A DNA stretch of 64,000 nucleotides from Agrostemma githago (lineage: Eukaryota; Streptophyta; Magnoliopsida; Caryophyllales; Caryophyllaceae), in the NCBI GenBank assembly GCA_958450325.1, contig OY288239.1, positions 59,539,049-59,603,048 of the forward strand, given 5' to 3'. The translations under genes were made by a program, and so were the position numbers. Below are positions 10,815 to 23,160 of the stretch, in pieces. Below the pieces are notes generated by a model. The model made no database searches and had not been told where the DNA came from. It saw nothing but the letters and a program-made list of their open reading frames with translations. The stretch's first letter is position 1. The number at the start of each line of letters is the position of its first letter.

Positions 10815-13800
10815 TGTAATCCCCTATAAATTCTAATGCGAAACAGTGGCGGAATCACTGTTTAGTTGGGATTAACACACTGATAACTAAAATTTTAATA
10901 ATGAAAAGGTAATTCAGAACAACTGCCACTTTTTATAAAAAGGGCAAAAATTAAAATCCTCAAAAATGTTTAACATACAAACCATAATATGAAAATAAAT
11001 TCAACGGCGCAAGACTAAATGCCGCTCGCTAGCTCACACAACCCGAACAGATAATACCTGCCATGTTATAAACATAACAGCCACAATTCAGTGAGGAGTA
11101 CCGACGACGTTCTCCCAGCCATATTACATGATATTAATGCACAATTACTACTATATCAAAATAGTTGAAAAATGGAAAACATTTAAAATGATACGGTAAA
11201 ATAATTCGAAATGATTGTCAACCTACAAATCCATGTCAATCAATAAAAATAACAGCGCTATGGAAGTCAATCAGTGTAACGGAATAGACTTTCACTAGGA
11301 TTATACTAAACTAGGTTCGAGAATTTAGTCGAAACAAATTAGACTTCAGTCTCTAACTAGGCAACTCAACTATAACAGGACTGCGTGCAGCGAGGTCCTG
11401 ACTTAAGTAATGTACACCCCTCCTGGACACCAACCGTAATCCAGTTCAACCCGACGGCGACTTACACGATGCGATATCTAAGTTTAAGGTCAAAATATAC
11501 ACACTCCTGAACACAAACCATGCTCAGTTCAACGACCAATGTGTCTCTAACTAGACACACCAGCTTTATAGATGATGGCAAAACGTATACTCTAGACTGT
11601 ATTACTCTACCCGTACACTTATCCTTATTCCATAACTCCAAAACAAGCCGTTGACAAAACGTTCTTAAAAGGAAACTTTCTAATATAGGAAACTTTCTGA
11701 TTTAGGAAACTTTCTATTTTAGGAAATTTTCTATTTTAGGAAATTTTTTCGGAATAACAATACGATGAAAATAGCGTTATAGAAAAAATATCGAGAATAG
11801 TAATTTACTCTAACTATAAAGTAAATATTATTAATTTCGCAAACTACTACTTTCGGCCTTAACAATTTTTAAGTTCTAAATCGAGTATAAATTATTTATA
11901 AGAATTGTCGAAATACTTCACAAACGTATTATTATTATGAATGAGGGTGTTTTGAAAATATATAAAACTAAAATCCCTAATTATTATTAGTTTCGACGGA
12001 ACGAGTATAAAATAATGTTTTACGACAATCATCTTTATATAAGTAATTTATTTAACCTTCGTTATTTTATTAAACATTTAAATTATTTTCGAATAACATA
12101 AAGGGTGACTTAAGATGAAACGGTTAAATTTTTAGAAGGTTCAAAATTGCTGGAAAATTAAATAAGTTGCTGTAAAATCGTGTTTTAACGATTATTCACG
12201 ATTTCGCTTAAAAATTGATTCTATCATTTAAAAGCTTCGAAAAATAGTGTAAAAATTACGATAAATAATTAAAACTAATATTTAGACAATCTGTCCAGAA
12301 AATAATTTTTTTCAAATCTGGAAACTCGGTTTTAAAGGCTTTTACGGAAAACGCGTTAATTAAACGTTAACGATTAAAAATAAAAGCTAAATTCAAAACT
12401 ATTTGTGCATGGTTGTTAAAAATCATAACTTATCAAGGAAATAAAATTTTTGCAGAAACTTTTCAAATTAAAAAAACTGAAAATTTCAGAATTAAAAAAA
12501 GAAGAAGGAAAAACCGTCTTTTAATCATCGGTTTCGTTTTAAAAGGTTAAATAACGATTTATCGCTCTTTTTATTTTATTAAATCTCGAATGTCACTAAA
12601 ATAATTATTTTGTTCGAAAATATCAGAAACTTTATTTTGGATCGAGAATTAAAAATAAAAATCAGAAATTAAGAGGAATATTTGGTTTTAACGATAAACG
12701 GTGTTTTTGGACTATTAATTTTTTTTTACCCACTTATAAAATTCAAAAAAATACAAAAATTTCCAGAAAATTAATTTTGGTCAGAATGTACGTACACTCA
12801 TATTTAAATACGTTATTTAGGCATTTGAACATTAAATCGGTTTTAAATCGATTTTGTACGAAATCGGTTAAAAATCCATTAAACGACTCAAAAAAAACTC
12901 GAAATCTGTAAAATTTATTTTTTTGATAGGAACTTTAAAATTATATTAGTGTATCGGCCAAATATTATGATTTAATAACTATTATAACGATTTATTCACT
13001 AATCTCGTAAAAACGAACACAACAACGAAATAATTGAAAATTAACGATTCTAAAACTTTTAAATAAAAAATTAATGACATACTATAATAGCCAAACAAAA
13101 ACTTAAATTCTATACATGTAACTATGACAAAAAAAATCAAGCAATACCGAGATCGTCGTGTTACCTTAATCGAGATCTGAGTCAATAATGTACTCGTCCT
13201 CCTCGGGGTTGTCTCGAAAACCTATAAAAAAAATATAAAAAGGTACAAGACCCTTATTAGCGTCGTAAATTGAGAAGTAGGAAAGAGGAATAGGGGTTTC
13301 GATGATTACCCTTGAACTAAGATGAACACGGAATGAAGAGAATGATCGAAAACGGGAAAAAAAAATGAAGAACAGTGCACTATTGTTGTTTACGTTCTTC
13401 TTCTTCTTCTTTTTTTGAGAAGAGGAGAGGAGAACGTACATTGGAAAGGAGATATGGTTGGAGTTTAAAGGGAGTTGGGGTAACTGCCAAAAGACGGTTA
13501 AGGGAAAACCGTCAACAGGATAAAGAAGGAAATAGAGATGTCGGTTATGACTTTCTCAACCGACTACGAAAATATCTCAGTCCGCTGAGGGAAACGGTCG
13601 GGTCTGCTACAATCCGAGCCCGATTCGCGATTAAAATCATCACTTTTAAAAACAATAATAAGACGGAAATCATATGAGAACGTGTTTATGAGAAAGAAGT
13701 ATTAAAATCATGTTTCAAAAATAATTATATACGAAATCGCGTAGAAAAATATTAAATAGCAATTTCTCGAGATTAATTAAAATTCTCGCGGACAAGGAAA

Positions 13801-13943
13801 TTAAAATTGGTTTTGAACGAAAATTTATTAAAGTGTTATACGAAGATCGAAGTTAAGCTGGATGAAAAATAAATCGACTAGATAAGAGTCGATTTAATCA
13901 CAACGGGACGGATATCAAAGTTGTAAATTTTACGGGTGTTACA
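10815..13943 (-). mobile_element. Solo LTR, long-LTR gypsy family (Tekay/Del-like), minus
   Basis: Bounded by TGTAATCCCC at 10815 and GGGTGTTACA at 13943, so in its own orientation it runs TGTAACACCC...GGGGATTACA. The 5-bp duplication TCGCT flanks it (10810-10814 and 13944-13948). It contains no gag or pol and no internal LTR copy, which fits a solo LTR of about 3.1 kb. The TGTAACACCC start and great length resemble Tekay/Del chromovirus LTRs; that family name is inference. It is homologous to the plus-strand copy at 14807-29695. It holds a 17-bp minisatellite (11671-11750) and a short conserved coding-like block (13170-13220). Confidence 0.8.
11671..11750. repeat. 17-bp minisatellite in solo LTR
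   Basis: Five units of a TAGGAAACTTTCTATTT-like 17-mer, with GGAAA starting at 11671, 11688, 11705, 11722 and 11739. The plus-strand sister LTR has a looser version near 28690-28765, so the array is part of the family. Confidence 0.75.
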
Positions 13944-15383
13944 TCGCTGATTGGAAATCCAGACTCCAAATGCTCCTACAACTGACCGTAGCTGGCATTG
14001 GGTAAAAGGAAGGTCGAAATCAGATGGAGGAATTCCAAATGAGAAGACTAGAGAGGTTCAAGAACATATGGTTAGTACTTGAAATTTAATGTGTAATAAT
14101 TTCATGTTTCTCCCTTTAATAATTATATTGATCATAATTTAATGGCACAATAACCTAGTGTCATTTTAACCCACTATGCCTTATCGTCTAACGATTTCTC
14201 AATGTTTTATTTACACGTAAGGATGAATGGCAGAAAAAGGTTGATTCGGGAGAATTTATTCTAGATAGGTACGACTATGTCTTCTCTCGTAGCCTTAATG
14301 AGAAGGAACATTCTGGTCGAGTTAAAGGTTTTGGGGGCAGAGTTACTATCAAATATGTGTATGGGACATCATGTCATACTTCCCAAATGATTGTGGGGAT
14401 TTCAGATGAAGCAGTAGTCATAATAGCAGAAAAAGTGCGTAAGGCGACAATAGAGTCTTTGACCTCTATACTTCGACAAGATATCCGACGAGACACTATA
14501 TGTATGCTGAAACAGATTGGCTTAAACATACCCGAATATCTTGATGAACATCAAAGTAGTTGTCAATCTGCGAACCCAAACATCACACCGATGATTGAAA
14601 AACAACATCCAAATTCACACCCGACAAATGTAAAGGTTTGTAACAAACTCACTTAGAATTGTTCTATGATCTTTAATAATCCAAATGTTTTGGGCTTATT
14701 ATGTCACCTTTATTAACACACCAGTATTGTTGTAGGAGCCAACTAAGTGTCACCTGCTTTGCCTTCATGACCGGGAGACTTCCGTCATTGGTATAGGTAC
14801 TGTTCATGTAACACCCCTGATTTTATAAATTTAAATTAATTTAAAGTTACGTTCGTATTGTTATTCTGTTTACGATTTAACTCGTAATTCTTAAAATTAT
14901 TATATAATGAATTTACCGTTTAATCATTTCAAACACCTAAAATTCTATTTTTTTTCTCGGAAACTCTTCTTATATTTAAAATGTATTTTGATTTCTGTTT
15001 CGATTTATTTTATACATTTAATTTAATTCTTATCGGAAGACTATTTCGACGATTTAAATTCTAAATTCTTTTTTTATTTATTTATATTCATGCTCCAATT
15101 TCTATTTTTCGGCTCGAAGCTCATTTATTTTAAATTTCGTCAAAACATTTATTACCTTTCCTCGAGAAATCAATTTAATTCACCTTATCAAAAAATTATT
15201 ATTTATCGGGAAATATCATTTCTTCGTCTAAATTATTTAATTCTATAAGTTTCGTTTTCGTCTCGAATAATATATTAACTCATTTTATTAATCGGTCCAA
15301 TTATTTATTAAATTTATTAACTCATTTTTAATTCGATTCGTGGGTCAGCAAACTTATAGTTTCGAAAGTCAACCCACTTTACT

Positions 15384-16560
15384 TTGAGCCGATTCTTCCC
15401 TCTTAGCTTGTTTTTCACTTTCCCTGTACCCCACTTATTATTTATCATTCATCCCATTATTATTACATTCACCCACCGCTTCAACCTTGGTGATTCAACT
15501 CCCCACTATCCTGATTTTTTTTTACCGGCTCTTCCTTGCTTCCTCTTCGTCCCTCGTTTTGCTTCCTCTTCTTCTCTCCATCAACCTCGTCCTTTTCCTT
15601 CATTTGTTTTTCCTGTTACGGTTGTTGCGTTTCATCAACCCGGCTGTCCTTCCCCTGTTCGTATCCCACATACGTTCCGTCGAGCCAGATTCGAACCCTT
15701 TTGGTGAAGGTAGTTCCCCTTCCTTCTTCTCCCTCCGTGTCCTTGTGCTTGTTTTCGTCCTTGTTATCGTTTTGTTGTGCGTTTGTTGCTTCTTCCGTTG
15801 CTGTTCGGTTCGGTTTCCGTCTATCTGTCCGTCTTCTTTTCTTCTTCTTTTTCCTTCTATGTAATTGCTGCGTGCATCTGCTGCTACGGTTCGAGTTTCT
15901 TGCTCCTGTTTGTGGGTCGTTACTGCTGCTGTTTTGTTACTGTTGCCACAGTTGTTTACGGTTGTTTTATGCGCTAGTGTGCTGGTGCTGCGTTTTGTTT
16001 TATGCTGCGGTTCTCGGTTTTTCCGTCTCTCGGTCTGTCTTCTTTGTCGTTGTTCTCTTCTCTCCCCTTCATCTTTTACTGCTGCTGCTACGTTTACTAC
16101 TCCATATTTTTTTTCGGTTCTATGGATGCCATTGTTGTTGCTTTTCGTCAGTACAATTGTCGACACGCTTGCTTCTATATGGCTATAATCCCTCTGCTGT
16201 TCGTTCTCTTCCTTTTCTTCTGTTCGTCACTACTGTTATTGCTTGTCGTTGATGCCGCTGTTCTATTTTCGTTTCGTTCTGCCTAGCTGCTGCTTGTCCG
16301 ACCTCCTCGTTCTTCTTATTTGTTTCTTCACCGTTGTTTTGTTTGCATCATACTGCTACTGTTGTTCCCATGGCTGCTGTTCGTATCCATGTTCTGCTCA
16401 ATCTTTCCATTTGTTTGTGTCATCCATATGATACTTCTAAGTCTTCTATCAAATTCTTCACAAACCGTTCCCTCTTTTACTTTGTTCTCTTCAACTTTTA
16501 TTTCGCAGGAATTCCCAATGTTCCTCCTCCGTTCTCTTTAAACGTTCCGTTCATCTTCGA
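15384..16560 (+). other. Pyrimidine-rich tract in solo LTR
   Basis: About 1.2 kb is heavily biased to C and T on the plus strand (CTTCTT, TGCTGC, TTCCTT runs). It opens long Leu/Phe/Ser/Cys-rich ORFs in all plus frames and Arg/Lys/Thr ORFs on the minus strand. These are compositional artefacts and not called as genes. At the 3' edge (16545-16626) a coding-like block matches one in the sister LTR. Confidence 0.7.
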
Positions 16561-18262
16561 GTTTCTTGGATTTCGTGAAGACGCTACTGAGGACACGTAC
16601 ATGATCGCTCGGTTATCGACTCAAGGTAACTTTAGGACGTTACTCGATTTTATATCATATATTTGAGTAGTAATATGTAGTAAATATTTTCAGCTTCGGT
16701 TTTCTAATTTTACCTATTTATTATTTGCTAATAATATTATTTTTAAATTTTGTACCTTATAAATATTTTGCGAGTTTTCGATATCGTTTTATAAATCGTT
16801 AGTAATTTAATTATTTACGATCGTTGTAATATTTTGTTGGTTATCGTGACACTAGTAACTAAATAATATCGATTTCATATTTTTCATCATATTTTGTTAA
16901 TTTATAATTTTAACTCAAAATCGTATTTTATATTATAATCGAGATTTGTATACTTGTTCAATAAATTACTTTCGTTTTACGACTTATACTACTAAATGAG
17001 AAAGTAGTCGATTTTGTTTTAAATATATTTTTAGTCGAGACTATTTTTCCTAATAAATTCTCATTTGTCTACGATTGATTATTTTTATTAAAATCAGTAT
17101 TATTTATTGATGAAATCTATTTGCTAAAACTAATTTGAAAGCTTTATAAAATCTCATTTACTTTATAAAACTCATCGACTCATGTGGACATGGCGTAGGT
17201 CCACCCCGACGCGGCCACGCGCGGGTTTGGGTAGGCGAATGAATCTCGTGGTGAGATTGTTCTCGGGTTCGAAATTTAAGTCAAAATGGAGTCGCCACCG
17301 AATTTTGTGGTTATTCGGAACCATACGAGCCCACTCTATGTCGTCATGGGCTATACACAAAGTAAGCCCACTTCGATTTCAGAGTTCATTGGGCTCGTCC
17401 CTTTGCATTGCAATATCGATACCGTTTAAACCGGCTTTCGTATATAGAATGACTCTCGTGCGCCAAGGGTTTCGGACATCCGGAAACCAAAGGTTCTGAG
17501 TAAGGGGTGAGGGTACGTGTTGGGAAGCCCACTAAGGACACCCAACCCCGCCCGCACATGGCGGCCTCTACTAAGACATCGCTCGTGTTCGTATGCGCGC
17601 GCTAGTAAAATGACTAAATGATATGCAAACAGCGTTTTCGGGCTAAGCATGCGAGTTGTTGATTAACTACGTCATTTAATGCATCTTGATTCAAAGTGAT
17701 TTAGCATGGGATGTTCATTTAAATAAATAAATGGCAAACATCAAATAATAGAAAACTCGTAAATAAATTACAAATTACACGGGCGGAATACAACCCGGAA
17801 TTCACAATACAACGAGCAATAAAATAGAATAATTGAATTATAAACAGCAAATGTTAACTAGAAACGGACCCGTATATAATAAATATAAACTAGACCGTAA
17901 GTTGTGCAAATGGACGAACTTTAATTATTTACGCATTATATTGCATATTAATCAAAGGACGGAGGTTCGAGACCTAGGTGTGGTGCTAACCCGATCTCGA
18001 ACCTCGATGCCTTGTCCCGACTTATCACCTCGAGAGATGGAGTCTAAATTAATTATGTGTCGAATACGACTAAAGAGTCGTCGACATAAAATTAATAGTG
18101 CGAGACCGTCGATCAAAATCGTTTTAGGTGTCGTGATATGCATGAGTTTTGAGAAATAGGATCACGTGATTGACTTTACACGTGTCGACTAAAAGTCGTA
18201 AAAAAAAATGACGAGGCTCGAATGTTGCATTAAAGCTCTCGGATTTCTGGGCTACAGGACCC

Positions 18263-18367
18263 ACTCGATCGAGTCATGGTCTGACTCGGTCGAGTGTGTC
18301 TTTAAAGTAGCTACTGTCCAGATTTTTGGGTGCTACTCGATCGAGTAGCCTACGTACTCGGTCGAGT
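18263..18367. repeat. Paired-palindrome array (LTR, first block)
   Basis: Four 12-mers in two pairs: ACTCGATCGAGT at 18263 and ACTCGGTCGAGT at 18284, then the same order at 18335 and 18356. Each pair is separated by 9 nt, giving a 21-bp repeat. The gap between pairs contains CTGTCCAGATTTT. The same block recurs in the other LTR at 26735-26839. Confidence 0.9.
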
Positions 18368-18971
18368 TGCCCCTGTACGAGTGACAACTCGTGTTGCTTT
18401 TTTGGTTAAAATCGATCGTGGGCCAAATTAAATACAAATATTGTACGATTTGTACTTAACTCGGCTTTCGGTGCTATAATCGCATACGCAAGCGATTATA
18501 ATATCGTCCTCGGAATTTTATGAAAATGTTATCGTTTAGATTGAAATTTTGAATTAGTGACGGAATTGCATCCCTCTACGTCACGACATCGGAACTAATC
18601 TTTTCGGATTATGTGATGTCGGTTTTCGTGTCAACGGATTCCGCACTATTCTTGAAAATGGGATCAAATACGTTCAACTATGACCGATCACGATCACATC
18701 ACGTCCTTGAGCACATTGGGGCGGCGCTCCTCGAAAGGGCGCCACCTCCGTAGTTACTCGTAAAGGAATTAGATGGACTTTAGGCGATCGTCATAGTTAA
18801 ACATATCCGAAACCGAGATTTTAATACTAGTACGTATATATACACGGTATAATAATGTTAGATGTTAGAATACGGAATTAAAGTGTTAGTATACAAAAAT
18901 GAAAGTTAGTGTTAGAATACATAAATAAAATGTTAGTATGCACAAAATTAAAGGTTAGTGTTAGTGGTTAG

Positions 18972-18979
18972 TAGTAGTA

Positions 18980-19021
<42 letters not shown>

Positions 19022-19022
19022 T
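18972..19022. repeat. (AGT)n(AAT)n microsatellite in LTR
   Basis: A trinucleotide run in the 3' LTR. The equivalent in the 5' LTR (about 27443-27490) is a few bases shorter, the main length difference between the two LTRs. Confidence 0.85.
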
Positions 19023-19478
19023 TACATATACATATATAATCGAAAAAGAGAAAGGAGATGTCGGGATTGAATTACACCCTCAACCTACATGCTTAATGGC
19101 CTCGGAAACGAACTCGTAGTAGCAGCGTGTGCGCGGGAGTGTCGAGATATGTAGGGTGAGTTAGGGTGTGTTTGGTTAGGGAGAGGATGCTCTCGGGTCT
19201 TTGGTGAGTTTTGATCTCGAGTTTTGAATGTGTATATGTTGATTGTGTATAAATGAGTGTGTATGAATGTGGAAGATTGAAAGGTGGTAATGTGTAGAGA
19301 TTGATAAGTTGGCTGAATGTGTTGTTTTGGGGTTTTGTAAATGTTGTGTAAAGGTTTATAGTGTAGTGTAGTACGGTAGGATTAGGGTAGAAAGTGTAGA
19401 CTAAGAATGCATGGGAAAAGCTTGTGAAATGAATGGGGTTAAGGGGGTATTTATAGGCTTCACCCCCGACCTAAGGTC

Positions 19479-19584
19479 ACTCGATCGAGTGCCCTAGTGC
19501 ACTCGGTCGAGTGCCTTCAGAAATGAATCTGGTCCGGTTTTTGACGCTCCACTCGACCGAGTGGGTCAATCCACTCGATCGAGT
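19479..19584. repeat. Paired-palindrome array (LTR, second block)
   Basis: ACTCGATCGAGT at 19479 and ACTCGGTCGAGT at 19501, then ACTCGACCGAGT at 19551 and ACTCGATCGAGT at 19573. Both pairs have 10-nt spacers. CTGGTCCGGTTTTT lies between the pairs. The twin block in the other LTR is at 27948-28053. Confidence 0.9.
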
Positions 19585-19983
19585 GGATCAAGCAAATCGA
19601 GCTATTTTAGGAAGGAATTGATATTGTTGTTTTGATTGATTTTATTTGAATTTAGACTTGGCGCCAACTTCTAGAAGATGCACTTAGGCTGGTTTTTGTG
19701 ACGGGTTCGTCTTTGACCGGGTTTTGACCCGGTCGCCAAAAGACGGGATTTATTTTTGGTGTCGGTTTTGGCCCAAATTAGTCTCATTTGACTCGGAATG
19801 ACCCACTGGGCCTGGATTTGAGGTCTGTTTTGAGAGATTTGCACTCCGCTAAATGCCCACGTCGGATACTATTGATTCCGAGTCCGTATTCGAGCATATT
19901 AAGTCACGTTGACGTCCGATCATCATCGGGTGTTTTATTGGGAACTGCTATAGACACTGGCAGGCAAAATGCGGGTGTCTACA

Positions 19984-19999
19984 GAACCCCCACTCTGAC
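19984..19999 (-). other. Polypurine tract of the Tat element
   Basis: On the minus strand the sequence AGAGTGGGGGTTC ends directly at the 3' LTR start, the expected position for plus-strand priming. Confidence 0.7.
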
Positions 20000-20149
20000 T
20001 GAGGCTTGGACAAGGCGAAAGTCAGAGTAGCTACCAGGCCAATCGAGGATTACGACCTGGCAGCCTTCCGGTCGGGTCGTTTATAGTCCAGTAGACTTGC
20101 GTGAAGGGCTCGCCAGCCATAAGCAAAGGGTCATACCTGTCCTGCTGAT

Positions 20150-20660
20150 GATAGCTCCGCGGGGAGTCAGAGTTGTTGCATAAGTCCTAGGTGTGCCTAT
20201 ATGTGGGCCCATCCCGTACCATTTCGGGGAAAATGCCGCCTCGGGCGTTCCGCTGGGGAAATATGTGAGCTGTACGGGCTTGCTTTTGAATCCTTGAGTC
20301 GTACCTTACCTGATGATGATGCTCCGTGGGGAGTAAAACTTGCCTTTCGGGGAGTAGGTGTACCCGTATGCCGACACATCACGTCTTGGATGTAGCATAC
20401 CGGGGAAAAGTTGACTCCGTTGGGGAATTTAAATAGTTTCGCGGGGACTTGCTTCTGAAGTCTGGAGTGTACTTGTATGCTGACACATAACAACTTGTAT
20501 GTAACATATAGGCAAAACACTGACTCGTGTTGGGGAGTAAAGTAGCTGCGCGGGGACTTGCTTCTGAAGTCTTGGGTGTACCCGTATGCTGACACATGAC
20601 AACTTGCATGTAGCATTTCAGGAGAAACACCGCCTTTGATGTTCCGTTGGGAAGCACTAG
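20150..20660. repeat. ~109-bp tandem repeat in the 3' untranslated region of the Tat element
   Basis: About four diverged copies are recognised by CGCGGGGACTTGCTTCTGAAG and GCTGACACAT. The GACACAT word recurs at 20373, 20482 and 20591, a 109-bp step. A tandem array between the coding region and the 3' LTR is a described feature of Retand elements from Silene; equating the two is inference. Confidence 0.75.
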
Positions 20661-23160
20661 CTGGCACCTGAAATGTTAGATACATAGGCAGAAATAGCAG
20701 GCATAGTATATAGCAAAATAGCACATAGGAAATGCAGTTAGCATCTATAGACTAGTTTGCGCTAGGGAAAATGATTTTTGCTTTATTTTGAAATCGAAGT
20801 CCTGAAAGCAACTCACGTGCTAGGAGATAGGTTTTCAAAATTGAAAGAGGTAGAAAAGAAATTTGCAGTTTAAATAGACCGAAATTTGACCTTGTCGAAA
20901 AGGATTTTCTCAAATGGCTAAGTTTTGCAAAATTTTTTAAAATGAGAATTTGAAGGGAGAAACATATCGACAGACTCGACTCTGGACGTGACCGGACGAG
21001 TTGACAGACACGACTTGGACTCTCGAGGGGTTGGACTGTGACTCGGTAGGGGGATGGGCCACCTAAGATGACAAGACTCTTAAGTTGCGCTATTCCGTAG
21101 CCTAGGCGAGTGGCAACACGGTCGAACATCGAAATGAGAAGGATGTGCTATAGGGTGGCTGCAGTAGTCTGTAACGAGACTGTAACGACAGGACTTAGTA
21201 GTAGCAATGTTATAGTCTGGTGCGCTTTTGGATCTTTGGTTTTGGGGTATAGTCCCAAAATGGGTGTTGCTTCGAGTCCCTGACGGATTCTCGTCTTTGA
21301 CTGAGCCGAGTACTAGGACACTCTATCGAAAGGAGGCTAGATTTTTTGAAAGTATTTGGATTATGTGGGTGGATGGAGAACTTCTGTCTAAGAGAATCCC
21401 CCAGGACGACAAAGCTAACTGTTGAGAACATGAAAGTGTCGTGATCTGAATAATGGTGCTTTTTGAATTTGTGTCAATGTGGGTGGTTGTGCCCTTGTTG
21501 AAAGGCTGCCTACGTATTCACGTGTAGTGAAATCAAACCAAGCCGTAGTTTAGTGGATTGGAAGATATATTATGGTGCCTAGTTTATTAGGGCTTTGTGT
21601 GTAACTAGCCACAGTGATGATGTAGGCTAGGTGAATTCCCAATGATGTCTTGATCAAAGGGCTAGAACAGTTAGGATGTTGATCCCGTGACTGTGAGCGT
21701 TCTCCGGGGTAACCCCCAGAGGTGGTGTGAACTATTTGGGCATGTTCTATGCCGACTGCAGGTTAAGTTCCCGTGTTTGGGGCTGGTAACTGTTTGGATG
21801 TTTTTGGAAATGTGGAGCTAGGTTGCAAGTGGCTTTGATGATTCGAAATCTGGAGCTCAATTTTGTGGAGCTAAGGCTTCGAGGGTAAGGTATTGCAATG
21901 TGGTAGGAAAGGGGGAAGTCGAGTAAAAATGACTCGAACTTCAATCAGGGTAGGTTTGATAATGCGGGATCTGATTTCCATGTCTGGCCCTAATGGTTAG
22001 GGTGTATCCTATGGAGCTTGAATCCTCAAAATTCTGGGCTGTCTCTTAGCCTAAGTCTCGAGAAGGTCTTGAGGGTTGCAATGTGGGAAGGCTAAGTGTG
22101 GTGTTAGCTGACCAGCTTGATTGTTACCCTTCTATTTGATGGTATGGGCATCGATAATTTTTGAATTGACCGTACCCCGGTCAAGGAGCTTTCACTTGAG
22201 TTGACCGTTAAACATGGTCATGGGTATTTGATTTTTTTTTTTGGGTTGACCTCTTAGCCTCGGTCGTGGGATCCTTCATTTGAGTTGACCGTGCCCCGGT
22301 CAAGGGATTGACCGTATCTGGTCGGGGGATGTTGAGGGTTCTTTTTTATTTTATGGCCGGCTCTTTTGTTTTGGGCATTTTGCTTTTTCCTTGGACTTCA
22401 TTTTTTTGTCCAGCCATTTTCTTTCTTTTTTTTCTTTTTTTTTCACGGTAATCCCCTCCTATGGTGTTGTGGGTGGATATGGGGGTGGGCCCATCGGTTG
22501 GATTAGGCTTGTGGAGCTAAACCTTTGTAAGGTGTAAGCCTAGTTGGTGAGTGCAACTCGCGGTGGAGTACTCTACGGTAAGCATGGTGATTTGGATCTC
22601 GGTATTGTCATCATAATTCCGAGCAGGCTTAGTGGGAGCATCGTCCCGAGTTGGGTATTTTTGGCATCAAGCCTATAGAGTCACGATGCTTCTTTTTTGC
22701 TTCTGGTCAGACTAACGCCTAAGGTAGGGATTGATCAGTCTTATTGGAGGGGTGTTTATTGTGGGGAATGGGCTTGCCTTCCGTCTTGAACCCAAACTAG
22801 GAGACTACCTAAATTTGTCATAGGATTCGATACTGCTCCTACTAGGGGTAGTTATGTGGCTGTCTATGCCGGACATGGAACAGGTAAGGGAAAACATGAG
22901 TCTCAGTTCCTGCAGTCATTATAGATGTGCCTATAATAGTCACGTGCATGTGCTCACAGTGTATGATGGTGTTCATCATGTTCTCGGAAACACATAAGGG
23001 AAGCATATATGAGAAATAGAAAAGCTGATTTTATTGAATTTTGAAAAGAGGACAGAATACAGTTGACTCTGACTCTGACTTTGAAATGAGGATGTAGGAT
23101 ATCCTAGACTCGGACTCAGACTTAGACTCGAATCGAATCCGGACTTTCGGGATGAGGTTG
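20661..23160. other. Non-coding interior of the Tat element
   Basis: No credible protein. Around 21480-21550 a block with GGCTGCCTACGTATTCACG and CAAACCAAGCCGTAGTT matches 60485-60560 of the pol-bearing Tat element, downstream of its antisense ORF. Near 22165-22320 TTGACCGTRCCCCGGTCAA occurs twice and can form a stem (TTGACCG with CGGTCAA). This interior is what remains where pol and the antisense ORF would be expected. Confidence 0.6.

Larger units (their letters stand above)
17183..19983 (-). repeat. 3' LTR of the Tat element
   Basis: A 2801-bp terminal repeat reading TGTGGACATGG...GGGTGTCTACA on the plus strand. It contains two palindrome arrays (18263-18367, 19479-19584), an (AAT)n microsatellite ending near 19022, and a PBS-like TGGCGACTCC (minus strand) near 17290. 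The interior begins at 19984. Confidence 0.93.

Noticed and set aside
15536..16252. Apparent multi-pass membrane protein
   Set aside because: Hydrophobicity follows from T-rich codons in the pyrimidine tract; not conserved in the sister LTR.
15384..16431. Several long ORFs rich in Leu/Phe/Ser/Cys or Lys/Arg/Thr, on both strands
   Set aside because: All come from the pyrimidine-rich composition; every frame is open and none has domain-like structure.
18263..19584. Palindrome pairs as restriction or recombinase target sites
   Set aside because: No associated enzyme gene is present and the central bases vary; nothing supports a cleavage role.
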